Assembly: GCF_910589235.1 (NCBI RefSeq)
Contig: NC_060975.1
Location: 1,992,501-2,056,500, forward strand
DNA: 64,000 bases
Source: Vespa crabro
Lineage: Eukaryota > Arthropoda > Insecta > Hymenoptera > Vespidae
Direction of reading: 5' to 3'
Shown: one piece after another, positions 11,373 through 24,535 of the stretch
Numbering within the stretch: position 1 is the first letter of the stretch
Layout: each line of letters begins with the position of its first letter
Made by a program: the position numbers and the translations under genes
The notes under the pieces: generated by a model
The model's database searches: none
Told to the model about the DNA's origin: nothing
Seen by the model: only the letters and a program-made list of their open reading frames with translations

Positions 11373-13116
11373 TTAATATTCAGGATCATCTTTTTGTTTC
11401 CGCCTTGGATCTGAGGCATCTAAAGTCACTATCACAGGTGGTACGCTGTCAGGTCTTTGAGTTTGTCCAAATCTGTATCCGATCTTTTTAGATAAATCTC
11501 CAAACTGTGAGAATATTGGAACTCTTTGACACCTTAAATAAATATTATTTGTGTTACAGAATTGTCCGATTGATAAGAGATATTAATAACTTTTTGTCAA
11601 TCATATGTAATAGTAAGAAGAAAAAAATAAAAAAAAAAAAAAAAATAAAGAAAATAAAAAAATATGTGTACGAAAAATAATATAAATAGCATGAGAGCAA
11701 ACTGGATTATATCAAGACTAGCAACAAGATTAGAGTATACATGGTTCTTTGGTGCATAATTTTTTTTTTTTTAGAAACACAAGATGAATGCAGAGAAAAA
11801 AGCAAAAAAAAGCTGTGAAGAAAACAATTGACATCAAGCGATGAGACATAAAAGAATATAAAAAAGAAAGGAAAAGAGAAAAGAAAAAAAAGAAAAGAAA
11901 AAAAAAAAAAAAAGAAATTAATAAAATTTGTGTGAAATAGGAACGCTTCGTGCTTCACAGCTTACAAGATAATGATAGTGAGTAGAATACGGTAAGAAGT
12001 GCAGAAGTAATCCTTTTAGCAGTTTCCCCTTATTGTTTCTTCTCACACCTGCACGTATTGTGGTCGAAATAGGACCCAGTTGAACACTCTTCGATCTCCC
12101 TACAGGCACAAGTACAGACTTCACTATCCCAAAGTTTAATGTTGTTATTTGCCTTGCATTTTTCTTCTTCGTCAGTATTTATACAAGCGCATTTACATTC
12201 GTTCCTTTTGTAGACTTGCTTTTCATTGCAGTGCTAAGATATAAAATTATACGTTCTCTTTTTTATTTAAATAATAAAAAATATATAATTATTATTTATT
12301 GCATATCGAACATTTTAAAAAGATATTTTTGATCTTAAAATAGAACGCGTAATTTGATTTAATCAAAGCGGATATGATAAATAAAATATAAATACTTTCA
12401 AACGTGTAGTTTAATGTTCGATGCTGATAAATTAGGGTGGATATAATAATGGAAGAATGTATTCAAAATAGAACACGTTTGTTAATTCGACGAAAGTAAT
12501 GTAGTTATTTTTAAATTAGAGAAGAAAAAAATTTTTATCTATATTGGTATCAATATTGGAAGGATAAAAAAGGATTTACATGTGAAATAAGATAGAAGAA
12601 GACAAGTTTAAGAAATGCCTTTCGATTATCTATTAACAATTTACTTGATTCAATTACCTCTGCCTTAACTTTGCAATCACACTTGCATTCCGTGTGTTCC
12701 TCCAATGCCACAATTTCTTTATTTTTATATGTTGCTTTTAAATTTTCGCCGATTTCTGAGACTATTACCTTTGATATTAAAAAAAAAAAAAAAAAAAAAG
12801 GGAGAAAATAAATCGTTATTACTTATCAATAATGAAAGATCAATCGATTGATTAAATAACTCACCTCGAAATTTCGAATTTCTGATGCAACAGGTTGACA
12901 CGTTAGTAGATAATGCCCACAACATCCACCGCATCTTTTGATTCTCGTACAAGGTGGATAATAAAGTGTAGAAGGTTTATTTTCTTGTCTCAAGGATACT
13001 GTTTGTAATTCTGGTATACACTTAGCCGGCTTCGCTTGTTCTGCATTCGATCTTTCTTCGCTATTTCCTATTCTACCTAATCAAAATAAATTTTTATTTT
13101 TGATTAAAAATTTAAC

Positions 13117-13148
<32 letters not shown>

Positions 13149-14867
13149 CTTTTTTTTCAGGTAGTTGTTAATATGCCTGATGAATAAATATTTTCTTGGA
13201 ATAACATTTCCAAATGATTCCTTTACTCGGAATAATCTTCCTTTTCTCATTTGGGGAGAATCATTTATTCAAAAGTATCCACGGATATGCCCGATAAAAT
13301 TGCCCGAGGCCAAAGAAATATTCGAAAGTTTATCGCATAAAAGAACCTGATCAATTCCTATTTAAAAACGTTAATATCGATCATTGGTATTTATTATGAA
13401 AAGAACTGTTGGTAACAGGTAAAAATCTTTTTAATGATTCATTTCTTTAAACATGTCACGTATGATTTCACAAACTACTTTCCTATATCTTTAATATTAT
13501 TTTCTCGGAGTAAGGGACACGGACAGGGAGAGGGGGAGGGGGATCAATTGGTTATATTAAAAAAAAACAAAAAGAAGGAAGAAATCTACTTTAAATGTCG
13601 GACCTTCAATGTCAATTATTTATACATATGACTCAATTAGAAAACAGGATCTTTCGAAATCAAAGAAACATAAAAAAGGTTGATATTGAAATCGCTTGAA
13701 TAAAATATACTTGCAGATTTGGATCTTTCTTTTCTTTTCTTTTTTTTTATTTTCTTTTTTTTTTTTTTTTTTATCTCAAGGGTGAAAACACGAGCTATAA
13801 ATTCGAATGAAGTTTTGAAGTATCAAGAAGATGATATCGTGTACGTGCGATGAAACGAAGCCGATTTATGCAATCTTTTCAAGCTTTATATATATGATAC
13901 GAGAATGGGCGAAGAGAGAGAGGAACATCAATAGAGTAAAATTGGAAGAGGAAATGGCACCAATGAGATCAGGACCATTAGAGTGAGTACAACCAAGCAA
14001 GCAAGAAGAAGAAGAAGAAGAAAAAGAAGAAGAAGAAGAAGATACGTTTGGTACTAACCGAACGAGTGGAGTAAGATAAAATACAGGATGGATCAAAAGT
14101 TTCTTTATAAGTGAATTTTAAATATCAATTACATTTTTTTTCAATCAACTATTTTTTTTTTTTCACTTTCGGAGATTGTAAAATTACGAACCTTATTAAA
14201 AGAGTCTCGATAAAGGGGCTTAAAATTGATTTTAAAAATCATTTATACAGTTTTGGCTCATCCTATATATTCAGGCTGCTATAGGAAATATCAAATTGGA
14301 AGGAGAATATTGGAAGGAATGGTGATGGTTATATATATATATATATATATATAAAGAATGAGATTTATGAGAAAATAAAAATTGCAAATTATCTGGAAAA
14401 AAAAAAAAATTACATGTCTGTGTACTATCACAGATTTTATACGACACGAGCCATACACAAAAGGTACTTTAGTCAGGAATTTAATGTGACGTTAGGGTTC
14501 TTGCAAACTACAAATTGAATATTACGTTTGAAAAGAACAAGATGGATTTACGTATCTCATCGATCAACAATTTTCGATAAAAATTTCATACGTTCAAGAA
14601 GCCTGTCCAATGTGATTAACTTGAAGAGATTAAAAAATGTGACGGAGAATATTTTATTAAGGACGTTTTATTTTGAAAACAATTAAATTTATATTATTAC
14701 AATTTAAAAGATTGATTATACACGCGAATTAGAGTTCAGATATTCTTTTTATTAAACAATCTCCTTCCGACTTAATTAAGTTAAATTAAATAGACTTATT
14801 AAAGAAATAATTATATTAAATAAAGTAATGTTTACAATTAAGTCTGACATATTGCGTAAGGTTTTTC

Positions 14868-14952
<85 letters not shown>

Positions 14953-15952
14953 TTTTTGTCTCTTTTCTTCGAATAATTTTGAAATATCGAATGAAATGTT
15001 ATAAAAAGGGACTAAATATATGATAGTGATAATTTATAGGATGATCTCATATTTTTACTGATAACAACGTACATTTGGATAAGCGATTCTCTTCGCACAT
15101 ACACATACATGTGTACTTTATTCGTAATTGAAAACATTTGCCTTCCCCCTTTTTTTTTTTTTTTCTTCTTTAAGATAAGATCAGGTTTCAGTAGCGAATA
15201 CGAATTTAAAGGCAATCTACCTTTTTTCTTTGTTTTTTTTTTTTTTTTTTCTTTTGGTTTTCCTTTTTATTTTTTTTTCTTTTTATTTTTATTGTCACTT
15301 TTTAATATAGCGTGTTTATGTGCGCGTGATACGTAAAGTGTCGTGAAATGATTTTTGTATATTTTTTAATATTGTTTTTTTATTCTTTCATATCGCAAGA
15401 AAAATATAAATAATGTTTTATTACAATTGTTATTAATTAATTAATTAATTGTATTAATGCTTACCAGCAATATGAATTTTCTTATCCTCTGGAACATGGA
15501 CAAACTCGAGGAACTCTTCATAAGATTCGATTGAATTTATTCTTTGAGCGATTTTTAATGAAGCCTAAAAAAGATAAGGAAAGAAACGTCAGATAGAATT
15601 GGAAATTAGAATCCGATTTACGTGGATGATAATGAATAATAAGAAAACGTTCTCTGTTTGTTTGATAGCGGACAATGTTAAAAAAAAAAAAAAAAAAAAA
15701 TAAAAAAAAGGAAAAAAACAATTACAACGTTGTAATTCAATCGAATTACTCAGAAGGATAAAATTATTTAAACTTATGAATATTCTAAGAAGAAAATAAA
15801 CGACATTTATTAATTTATACAATATAATAAGATAAATTAATCGAACTTTTATTTAATTATTCAAACGATGATATTAATTGTCATATGTAATTTATATTTC
15901 ATCAAGATAATGCACAATTTATAATTTCATAATTTTAATTTTTACTTTGATG

Positions 15953-15994
<42 letters not shown>

Positions 15995-16363
15995 TTATTC
16001 AATTATTTCTGATATTCTAAGTTAATGATATTTTTTTTACAGTCTTTCTCTCTTTGTTATAAATGTTCTGTCTTCGACATGCAAATCCTTTTGAAAAGCC
16101 AGTCATATTTTTAATAAAGAAAGAAAAAAAAGAAAAAAAGAAAAAACAAACAGAAAAGAAAAAAAGAAAAGAAAAGAAAACAAAACAAAACAAAACAAAA
16201 ATAAAGAAAAACTCGAGGCGGGAGAGGAAGATAACTATTATATTGGAGCACTTAAAAGACGTACTTTTGCAAGCTTGGCAATATTTAGTGACGCACTTAT
16301 AGCGCCAACGATAATCTTATTGTCTACTTTACAAATTGCACTTTACCGTGTAGCCCACGCAAG

Positions 16364-16400
<37 letters not shown>

Positions 16401-19400
16401 CTTTTTCTTTTTCTCTCTCTCTCTCTTTTATATTTTTTAATGTGCCGACAAAAAACAACGTAACGTGGTAAGAAAATCATTTGCTCTGATAATTTATTTT
16501 CAGCATATATAGAAGAAGATTATAAAAATATTCTTAACGGGCTAATATTTATCTATTTATTTTATTAATCATTAATAAAGCTTGTTTTTCTGTATTTTTT
16601 TTTTCTCCTTTTCAATTTTTATCCTCAAGATCGATTAGATATATCGCAAGATAATTTTATCGATAAGCAATGAATTTTCAATATAAATAATATTAGTGTT
16701 GTTTATTTAGATATAAAATATTTAAAGTTATCAATGAAAAATTGAAAAAAGAAAAAAAATATATAATATAGGTTGTTATTTATTTAGATTTGAGGTACGA
16801 AATATTTTTAATAAATATTATTTATTAATAATATTATTTATTTCAATGTATCAAACCATTGAAAATTGTTATTGATCATGCCAATATAATTAATAATTGA
16901 AAATAATTGAAATTCCTCGAATTTCTTGAAAATTGAACGAATTATCTTATCTTACTGATCTCATCGACTAATATCTTCTTTTTTCCTTATATATGTACAC
17001 ACACACACACACACACACACGTATATATAATTATTTTTTTCTCATTTCATAGCACGACATGCGGAAAGTGTATTTCAAAAAAAAAAAAGAAAAAAAAGGA
17101 AAAGAAAAAATGTGAAAAGAAAAAAAAAATACTATTACGAATAAAAATAAAAACCTGATCCATCGATCAGGGTATTCCCAGTACTAATCAATTCCTGAAT
17201 CATCATCCTCGATCGCGGATACTAAGTTGTGACTAAGGTGATAATTATCTTTTAAATCGATCTCCTTAGGTCAATAATCCGTAAAGTAAAAAAAAAAAAA
17301 ATAAATGTGAGGATGTTATCCAAAAATTATTATAATCGTTTCATTTTTCAAGAAGGATCAAATTATAAGGTGACAATTAACAATTATGCATATAAAGTTA
17401 ATAAACTTAAAATTATTTACCAAGGTATACGAATATTTTCTATTAAAAAAAAATATATATATATATATATATTATTTATTAATGTTTAATAACAATTTTT
17501 GTATAATACAGATATAATAATTTTTACATATTTCTTTGTAGGCTGATAATAAAATACAAATAGAGGTTTTTCAAGCGGAAGATGAAGGTAAATAATGCAA
17601 AAAAAAAACAAGAAAAAAAAAGAAAACGAGAAAAAAAAGAAATGAACGCACAATGTAGCTCGTTAACAAGTTACATATCAAATCAAAAGATTCTCAAAGA
17701 TTATTTTACTCGAAGGAAATAGAAAAAATTCTTTTTTATATTTTATTATATATTATATGCAGAAAATAATAATTCTTATTCGATGATTCTTATTGAACAA
17801 TGTGTTAATGTCAAATTTTATTCCTGAGTAAGGAAAAAGAAAAACAAACGAACAAACAAACAAACAAACAAACAAACAAACAAAAAGAAAAAAGAAAGAA
17901 AGAAATGGAGAAAAAAAAAACCACATAATTACAATGAATTATGTTAAATCGTTACTTGATAACATCATTACGCGTTATAATAAAAATAGGTCTTGTGTTA
18001 AGCGAAGGACGTACGATAAATGCAATGATCTGTGATGTTGACTTACGTGTGACGATGACATTGAAATATAATAAATAACCGGTCTTAATGCATCTTCGTC
18101 TTTCATTTACATGTATTTTTTTTTTTTTTTTTTTCAATTATATTATCAATCGAATAGAGATGATAACAATGCGACTTATTAATCGATATAACGAAATGTT
18201 ATATTTTTTAAGGGATTACGTTTACAATGATGATTACAATGATAGATTAACAATACGATTAGAATTAGTTGTATGTTATTAGATTAATAATTCAGTACTC
18301 GCCAACATACGTACGTATGTACTTTCTAATAATTAAAATTTTAAATCATGATTGAACAGAACGATTAAAGTGTGTCATATGTTATTAATAAGATTTCTAT
18401 ATAGTATGTTAATAATAAATTCGATTAGTACGATAATTTTTATTATAGTTTGTGCAAAAATAAGAAGGATAACTTTCTAACAGGCAAAACTCTAACAGGC
18501 GAAACTATAAAATCCGGTCAGTGGTCGAGAAGGGGAACCTGTTGTTAAACTCGTTTGAATATTCCAATAAGTAAAATAAGTTACCGTTCAAAGAGAACGA
18601 GTTCTTTCTTAATAAATATCTAAGAAATAATACTGCAATAATTTTTCTCTTCTTGGTAATTTAATTTAATAATTAAAAATAGTAAACAATAGTAGTACCA
18701 GTAGATGAATTATTTATTATAATTATATACTTTTTGATATTTTATTGTGTAAATATGAAAATTAAAAAGAGAAAAAAAAAAAAAAAAAAAAAGAAAAAAA
18801 AAAGAAAACGAAAGAAGAAAAAAGAAAATAAGAAACGAGAAGAAAAAAATAAGAATTTCTAAAGGCTCCGATATTAAACTTAGAAATTGTTATTATCGTA
18901 TTTTAAATGACGTATCGGAGTTCAATGAAGACTCACGTTGATTAAACATTCTTCATTCATTTGTTAACGTTCTTCCAAGAATGTAACAACGATACAACGT
19001 CACATCATACGTCTTATTTAATGTACAAAAGAAATGAAGTGTAAGAACGCAAAATTCAAGCATTAACACGTTCCGTGCCATGTGTACCACCGGTGGTACA
19101 CGTCAACCTTGATCGTCAGGCCACGTGTACCACCGGTGGTACACGCAGTCATTTTTTTCTTTAGTCAAAATATCAAATGGCCTGAACGACAAGTCAGGCA
19201 AAAATTACTTGGCACGGAACGTGTTAAAAGATGTCGTGCTAGTTAAATAAAGTTGACAAGTCGGTCACTATATATGTGGATTTAATGCGTCCGGTTAATT
19301 CAAAACTAACTAGAATGCAGAACTTCCTTCGTCCTTGTTGTTGGAAGCTGGAACGATTATAGTAACGATTTGATTAGATAAGATCAAAGTTAATCATCAA

Positions 19401-19470
19401 CTTTCTGATGATTACGATTCAAGATCGCGATTTGTCTTTTATTTTTTGTCGACGAAGAAATAAAAAAAAA

Positions 19471-19511
<41 letters not shown>

Positions 19512-19772
19512 TATAAATATTGCACATGAGATGTGATCAATGATAGCAATTGAATTATTATATGATACAGGATATATAAAATATTACGTACGTAAACAAT
19601 TTTTTAAACGTATTCTTTCAGTTTTAATTTGTTTTTTTTTTTTTTGTTGTTTTTTGTTATTCTAATTTTGTTTTTGTTTAATTATATACTTGCATATGTA
19701 TCTGTATATAACAGATATGGTAGACATTATTGTTAATTTAAAATTTGTCTTTTTTATTTTTTTATATTTATA

Positions 19773-19821
<49 letters not shown>

Positions 19822-20453
19822 TTATTTATAGACTATAAATTTTTTTTATAGATCCAATTACTCATGAAAAATATCCTTGTTCCGTGTATGATATTTTTTT
19901 GATCGTTACTACGATGATATAACGAGCAAGAAAATAACGAATGCATACTTTCACTTTTAACAACACATAATTCCGATAGACTTTCCAAGAAAATAATGAG
20001 AAATATGTATTGTAAAGAGATAATGATTCTCTATTTGTGACTAAAATATCTATGCATGGTGACAAATGTGGAATTTACACAATTGATATACTAAAGATCA
20101 TTGGATAATTAAGTATATATATATATAAATATATACGTATACACCATACATATTATATATATGGTGAACACCGTGCAAAGAATTTATAATTATGTACATA
20201 CAATGAATGCATACGTACATATGTTTCTATATGAACACACTTGCATTCTAGGTAATCGAAGGTACAAACGTCCTCGACATTAGTAATAATTCGGCCTTCG
20301 ACGTCATCCGACGGGCCTGAATAGAAATTGAATGTAACTCTTGGAAGGAAACAAGATACATTCATACATACGTTCAATATCATCCTCTTAACAGGTCTTT
20401 GAATCAAATAAGTGTATCTATGTGTGTATGCAGGTACACTGTTTATATACCAC

Positions 20454-20515
<62 letters not shown>

Positions 20516-20793
20516 CGCACACATATATGCATTTTATCGAATTGATACGAGGATTGATATCTGCAATAACGTTAAAATGACAAAAAAAAAAAGATAATAA
20601 TAATGTGTCGATGATGAAAACAATGAAATTCCAACATAAGCGGACCTAATTTTCGCGATTTGAAGGATTACGCAAGTCTGTACGAGTTAGGAACGCAAAG
20701 CTTTGTAATTCATAAATATCATGTAAGTAGTATTACGAGGAAAGAGTTCTAATTGAAATGACAACAGCATCTTTAATTATCATTTTTTTTTCC

Positions 20794-20837
<44 letters not shown>

Positions 20838-21265
20838 CCTTTTTTTTCTATTTTTTATTTATTTCTTTTTTCTGTATTTTTTTTTCTTTTCTTTTTTTTT
20901 TTTTTTACTTACGAACAATTTCTTCATAATATTGAAGGAGAACGAAACGAGAAGATATTAAATATAACAATGAGTATTGATTTACGTCTTTTTTCTTAGG
21001 TAACTTGTTAATTATTTATTATCAATATGTATTTATTTAATGTTACTTTAATGAAAACAAAAAGCATGTATTAATTTACCAAGAGTACGTTGTCATCCGG
21101 TCTCGACCTTGCTGTAGATCTTTTTATATTATCTGCGGCATTTAGACTGGTTGATTCAGGAAAAAAGATCCTGTCTGGATCATTGGCCTGTTGATTATCA
21201 CTTTGACCAAGAACAAGGCCACACGCGATCATAAAAAGTGCAAGTTTCGTTCCGAAATACGACAT
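11373..21265 (-). CDS. Pvf: PDGF/VEGF-related factor (PVF/VEGF-C-like secreted growth factor)
   Basis: Six coding exons on the minus strand (21265-21080, 15564-15465, 13076-12865, 12768-12658, 12233-12049, 11532-11373) join in consistent phase into 317 aa. Residues 1-20 (MSYFGTKLALFMIACGLVLG) form a signal peptide. Exons 3-4 encode the cystine-knot domain with the family signature: PPCTRIKRCGGCCGHYLLTC, then EEHTECKCDCK. Exon 5 carries a Cys-rich C-terminal region of CxC repeats (ECKCAC, VCTCAC, TCRC) like the Balbiani-ring-type tail of VEGF-C/D and insect PVFs. Exon 6 is a basic tail. Such ligands act outside the cell on the PVR receptor tyrosine kinase, which controls haemocyte and epithelial migration in Drosophila. 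Which PVF paralogue this is cannot be told here. Exon 5 could read on to a stop at 12030, but splicing at CAG|GTGTGAG to AAG|GTGTCAA keeps the Cys pattern. Introns 1 and 2 (5.5 and 2.4 kb) carry MITEs and microsatellites. Confidence 0.88.
14083..14266. mobile_element. Mariner-like MITE remnant (PVF intron 2)
   Basis: The left end CAGGATGGATCAAAAGT and the complement of the right end (GGATGAGCCAAAACTG) form diverged terminal inverted repeats about 180 bp apart. The insertion is flanked by TA. Ends of the type GG(A/T)(T/G)G..C(A)AAAAGT resemble mariner-derived MITEs. Two related copies occur in OR introns (48969-49133 and 51845-51975). There is no coding capacity. Confidence 0.5.
14873..14951. 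repeat. (TTA)n microsatellite, about 80 bp
   Basis: Pure ATT trinucleotide array inside PVF intron 2. A shorter array of the same type lies at about 21419-21453. Confidence 0.9.
17846..17884. repeat. (AAAC)n microsatellite
   Basis: About nine tandem AAAC units inside PVF intron 1, embedded in poly-A-rich sequence. Confidence 0.85.
19063..19227. mobile_element. piggyBac-like MITE (TTAA-flanked)
   Basis: TTAACACGTTCCGTGCCA (19063-19080) and its exact complement TGGCACGGAACGTGTTAA (19210-19227) form 18-bp perfect ends that include the TTAA target duplication typical of piggyBac-superfamily insertions. The interior carries two copies of a perfect 20-bp palindrome, GTGTACCACCGGTGGTACAC (19082-19101 and 19125-19144), and an imperfect subterminal inverted pair around CAGGCCA/TGGCCTG. 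At 165 bp it has no coding capacity, so it would have to be mobilised by a transposase supplied elsewhere. Confidence 0.8.
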
Positions 21266-21415
21266 CTTTCTTCTGGAAAACGAGGATACATATTTTTGAT
21301 GTTTTTGCATTCTATTATTGGTATATATATATATAAAAAAAAAAAAAAAAAAGAAAAAAAAAATGAAAAAAGAATATTTTATTATACAAATTTTTTATAT
21401 TCGTCGTCTCTACGA

Positions 21416-21455
<40 letters not shown>

Positions 21456-22202
21456 TTCTTTTTTTTTAATTTGTCTTTGTTCTTATAATCACGATATTAA
21501 TATGCACATTTATCTTTCTTTTTTTTTTTTTTTTTCTTTTTTTATTTGATCCACGTGTATCACCAAACGATAACTAACATATCACACGATCGACGTTTAT
21601 ATTAGCTATGCGATAAACGCACACCTGAGCGTTCCGCGATCGACTGCCTGATCGAATAAGTCAACGCTAGTATTTCTGTCTCTTTTTCTTGACGCGAATG
21701 TAGCGCGCGCGCTAGAACGAATCGCGCGATTAGATGAATAACTTGCGGTATATATATATATATATATATATATATCTTTCATACCAATAAAACTCGAATG
21801 TTTACTTTTAATAATCGAAAAATTATAGATTACACGATAATCGATATTTAATCGAATTGCGATTGGAAGCCACGTACGAATAAAAATTCAAATTATTAAT
21901 ATGATTAGCATACAATAGTGATCTAAAATAATATGTCATTATTTTCATTTCAAATAGAAAATCGAGTTAATGTTAAAATTTATTTAATACGATAGTGTTT
22001 ATTTTTACGATCATATTATTTATATCAGAAATTATGTTATAGGTTATTTCTTTGGTGCAAGAAAAGAAAAAATTCATTTGAAAATTTGCGCGATTAGTTT
22101 GAATTATGCCGTGCTGCACTAGCGACAATGTCGTTGTTGCTATCGGAACGTGTGAAAATGCTGAAAAAATTCTGTAAGTAATTTAATAATTAAGATTATT
22201 GA

Positions 22203-22240
<38 letters not shown>

Positions 22241-22478
22241 GTTTATATAAATTTAGTTTATAAATCAATTAGATTTACATTAGATGTGTTTTATTTTTTA
22301 CGTAAGTAATAATAACCTTAGTTATTAGAACGTTATGTCTTTTCGTTTATGCGATGCACACTGATACAAATTTTATATTAAGAACAATTTCCTTTTTTTT
22401 CTTTTTTTTTTTTTTTTAATTTTCATATTATTTTTCTATATTATGCGATTGTTACTTATACTTCATACTATGATTGCT
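21266..22478. promoter_or_regulatory. Region between PVF start and tetraspanin stop; CpG-rich PVF promoter candidate
   Basis: Between the PVF ATG (21265) and the tetraspanin stop (22479), the segment 21590-21740 is CpG-rich in AT-rich surroundings. It contains the palindromes TAGCGCGCGCGCTA (21701-21714) and ATCGCGCGAT (21721-21730). Its place 330-470 nt upstream of the start codon suits a promoter or 5' UTR for PVF. The rest is poly-T, ATT and TA repeats. A short plus-strand exon-like frame at 22107-22173 is treated as a finding only. Confidence 0.35.
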
Positions 22479-24423
22479 TTATGGATAAATGCAGAGAAGT
22501 ATCGAAGATGCCATAGATAAAAGCTGTGTAAAAAAAAAATAATGAAATTATTTTGATAGTTTCTTTTTTAATATATATATATATATATATATATTAAGAG
22601 AATATGAAATATTTACCAATACTGTTATAGTTGTAAAACATATAACTCTATATAATGTACCCATGTAATATACTTCAAGTTTCAATGGTGTTAAACATCC
22701 AGGACGATAGGTATTCCATGGTGTTGGATACAATGAGCATGACTTTTGACTGGTGATAATAACAATGATCATTTTATATTAAAAATTGATAATAATATTC
22801 TTTGCCATTATCTTTATACCTATTTGATATCGCAGATACATTATATTCATTGACAGATGATGCACAACAAGATATTGGAATATGGCAAATGTAAAGACCT
22901 AAAAGATTCATAGAATTTATTTGATCAGTTTTCAAATTGATTCCCTTGAGAAATTTCTCATTTTTACACCAATCCAAATTGCCTTTTGCTCCGCAACATT
23001 TAAACTGTACAATATGAGACATATTTTTGAATTATTTATCAAGTGATTATATATTGTTAATTTTATTTATAATATAATCCATACCATTATATGAAATTTA
23101 TCCAAAGTAGATGAAGAAAAGTTTATTGTTTTAGAATTGATCATTGAGAGCATATTCATTTCCACATTTTTTAAAATCTTAATTTCTATTCTATTTTGAA
23201 TGGAAGCAATGAATAGCATAACTAATGCCATAATTAAAGAAGTAGCTGCATGCTAAAAGAAGGAAATAGATGTTTAATATGAAAAAATAAGATGTAACGT
23301 TTATGTTGCCACCAACTATTGCTCTTTTTTGTCGTCCTTTGTGAAGGAAATAAAGTGCGATAATAGAATAGATCAAGAGTACTAATGATACAATAATAAA
23401 AGTTGTTCTTATTAAATTATGTATTTCTTGTTTTACTATTGTCAGTATAATGTTTTTGTTTATAGCCAGAATTATAGCTGCAGCTAAATGTATGAATCCT
23501 GCAAGCTAAAGACAATAATTACATAATATATGTCAATGAATTATTGAACATTTTACCCACCAAAATAATACAATCAAGTGTAATCTCTAAGACATGCATA
23601 TTATATGTTAAAGTCCATATTTTGTACACACTTTGCCATTTTGTATTTACTTTAGATGATGTTGTTACAGATAATGTTTTTTGATGATCAACTTTTAAAT
23701 CTGGAGTGGAAGCAGTGGCACTTCTATGCCAAGCCGTATTCATTACTATATAGTTTTAGATTGATAAGAATATATTGCCATCAATTAGTATCATATCTGT
23801 TAATGTATAATATTATAAAAATGTCACACTTTTAGGAAATACCATGGATCTTGTTTTTCTTACAGATTTGAAAGTATCTGTTTCAGTGATTCCTTGCCTA
23901 AATAAAGGTGGATGAGGTGAAACATGTCGATGTACAATAGATTTACGTTGGAAATTTGGACTAATTTGACTTGAGGAAGATGCAATTGATGTCTGCTCAC
24001 AATCAAAGTAAAAATAATTCTAATATAAATACAAAAATCAATTGTTTGGTATATACAATGTACATACTTGATTCGTTGATAGCCGAATGATAGGTGTTTT
24101 GATGTATCGCTGATTGCTTAAACATCCTGCAGTTTCACTGAAAAGGCTATAGAAAAGTAAATTCATTTATAAATTATTAATGAGATAAATTTTCTTAAAA
24201 AGAATAACAAAATGAATCCTTCTATATGTTAGAATTTTTAGAATTATTTTTTTTTTTTTTTTCAGTTATTACAACACCTTGTCAAAGCATCAGAGGCTAC
24301 ATCCTCAGGAGACAAAATTTGATCTTGTTTTTTCAATGATGGATTAACAGAATTTTTCAAATCATTTCTCTCATCATTTTTATCACAAATTCTTAGATTA
24401 GAATTTGAGAAATAATCGACCAT
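22479..24423 (-). CDS. Tetraspanin-like four-pass membrane protein with long N-terminal extension
   Basis: Nine coding exons (24423-24278, 24146-24068, 23992-23830, 23745-23557, 23498-23313, 23245-23085, 23004-22820, 22749-22617, 22523-22479) join to about 428 aa. About 175 residues, mostly polar, precede TM1 (VLEITLDCIILVGFIHLAAA). TM2 (TTFIIVSLVLLIYSIIALYF) and TM3 (TSLIMALVMLFIASI) follow. The large extracellular loop then has the tetraspanin cysteines: FKCCGAKG, ISCC and RPGC. TM4 (LYRVICFTTITVLLLSMASS) ends at ILLCIYP and stop, leaving almost no C-terminal tail. Tetraspanins organise membrane microdomains; this member's partner is unknown. The junction 23830/23745 uses a weak donor (A|GTGTGA), and an internal start at MNTAWH could give a shorter isoform. 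The ATG is only 112 bp downstream of the OR-1 stop, on the same strand. Confidence 0.75.
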
Positions 24424-24535
24424 GTTTTAAATTATGAATACACATGTAAACGTCATGAATGACAAATGAAAATAGTATCACTTGAAATTGCTCGTATATT
24501 TAAACAACTAATAACTTACAAATATCAATAGTTAA

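Noticed and set aside
12030..12049. Stop codon (TAA at 12030-12032) directly after the PVF CxC region as the true end
   Set aside because: Splicing at CAG|GTGTGAG to the exon at 11532 preserves phase and the TCRC motif and adds a basic tail; kept only as a possible isoform.
13165..13350. 61-aa plus-strand frame inside PVF intron 2 (MLICLMNKYFLG...)
   Set aside because: No recognisable family, no good donor/acceptor, lies antisense in an intron next to a TA repeat; probably fortuitous.
16063..16302. 79-aa Lys-rich frame
   Set aside because: Mostly AAAAG repeats inside PVF intron 1; no gene signal.
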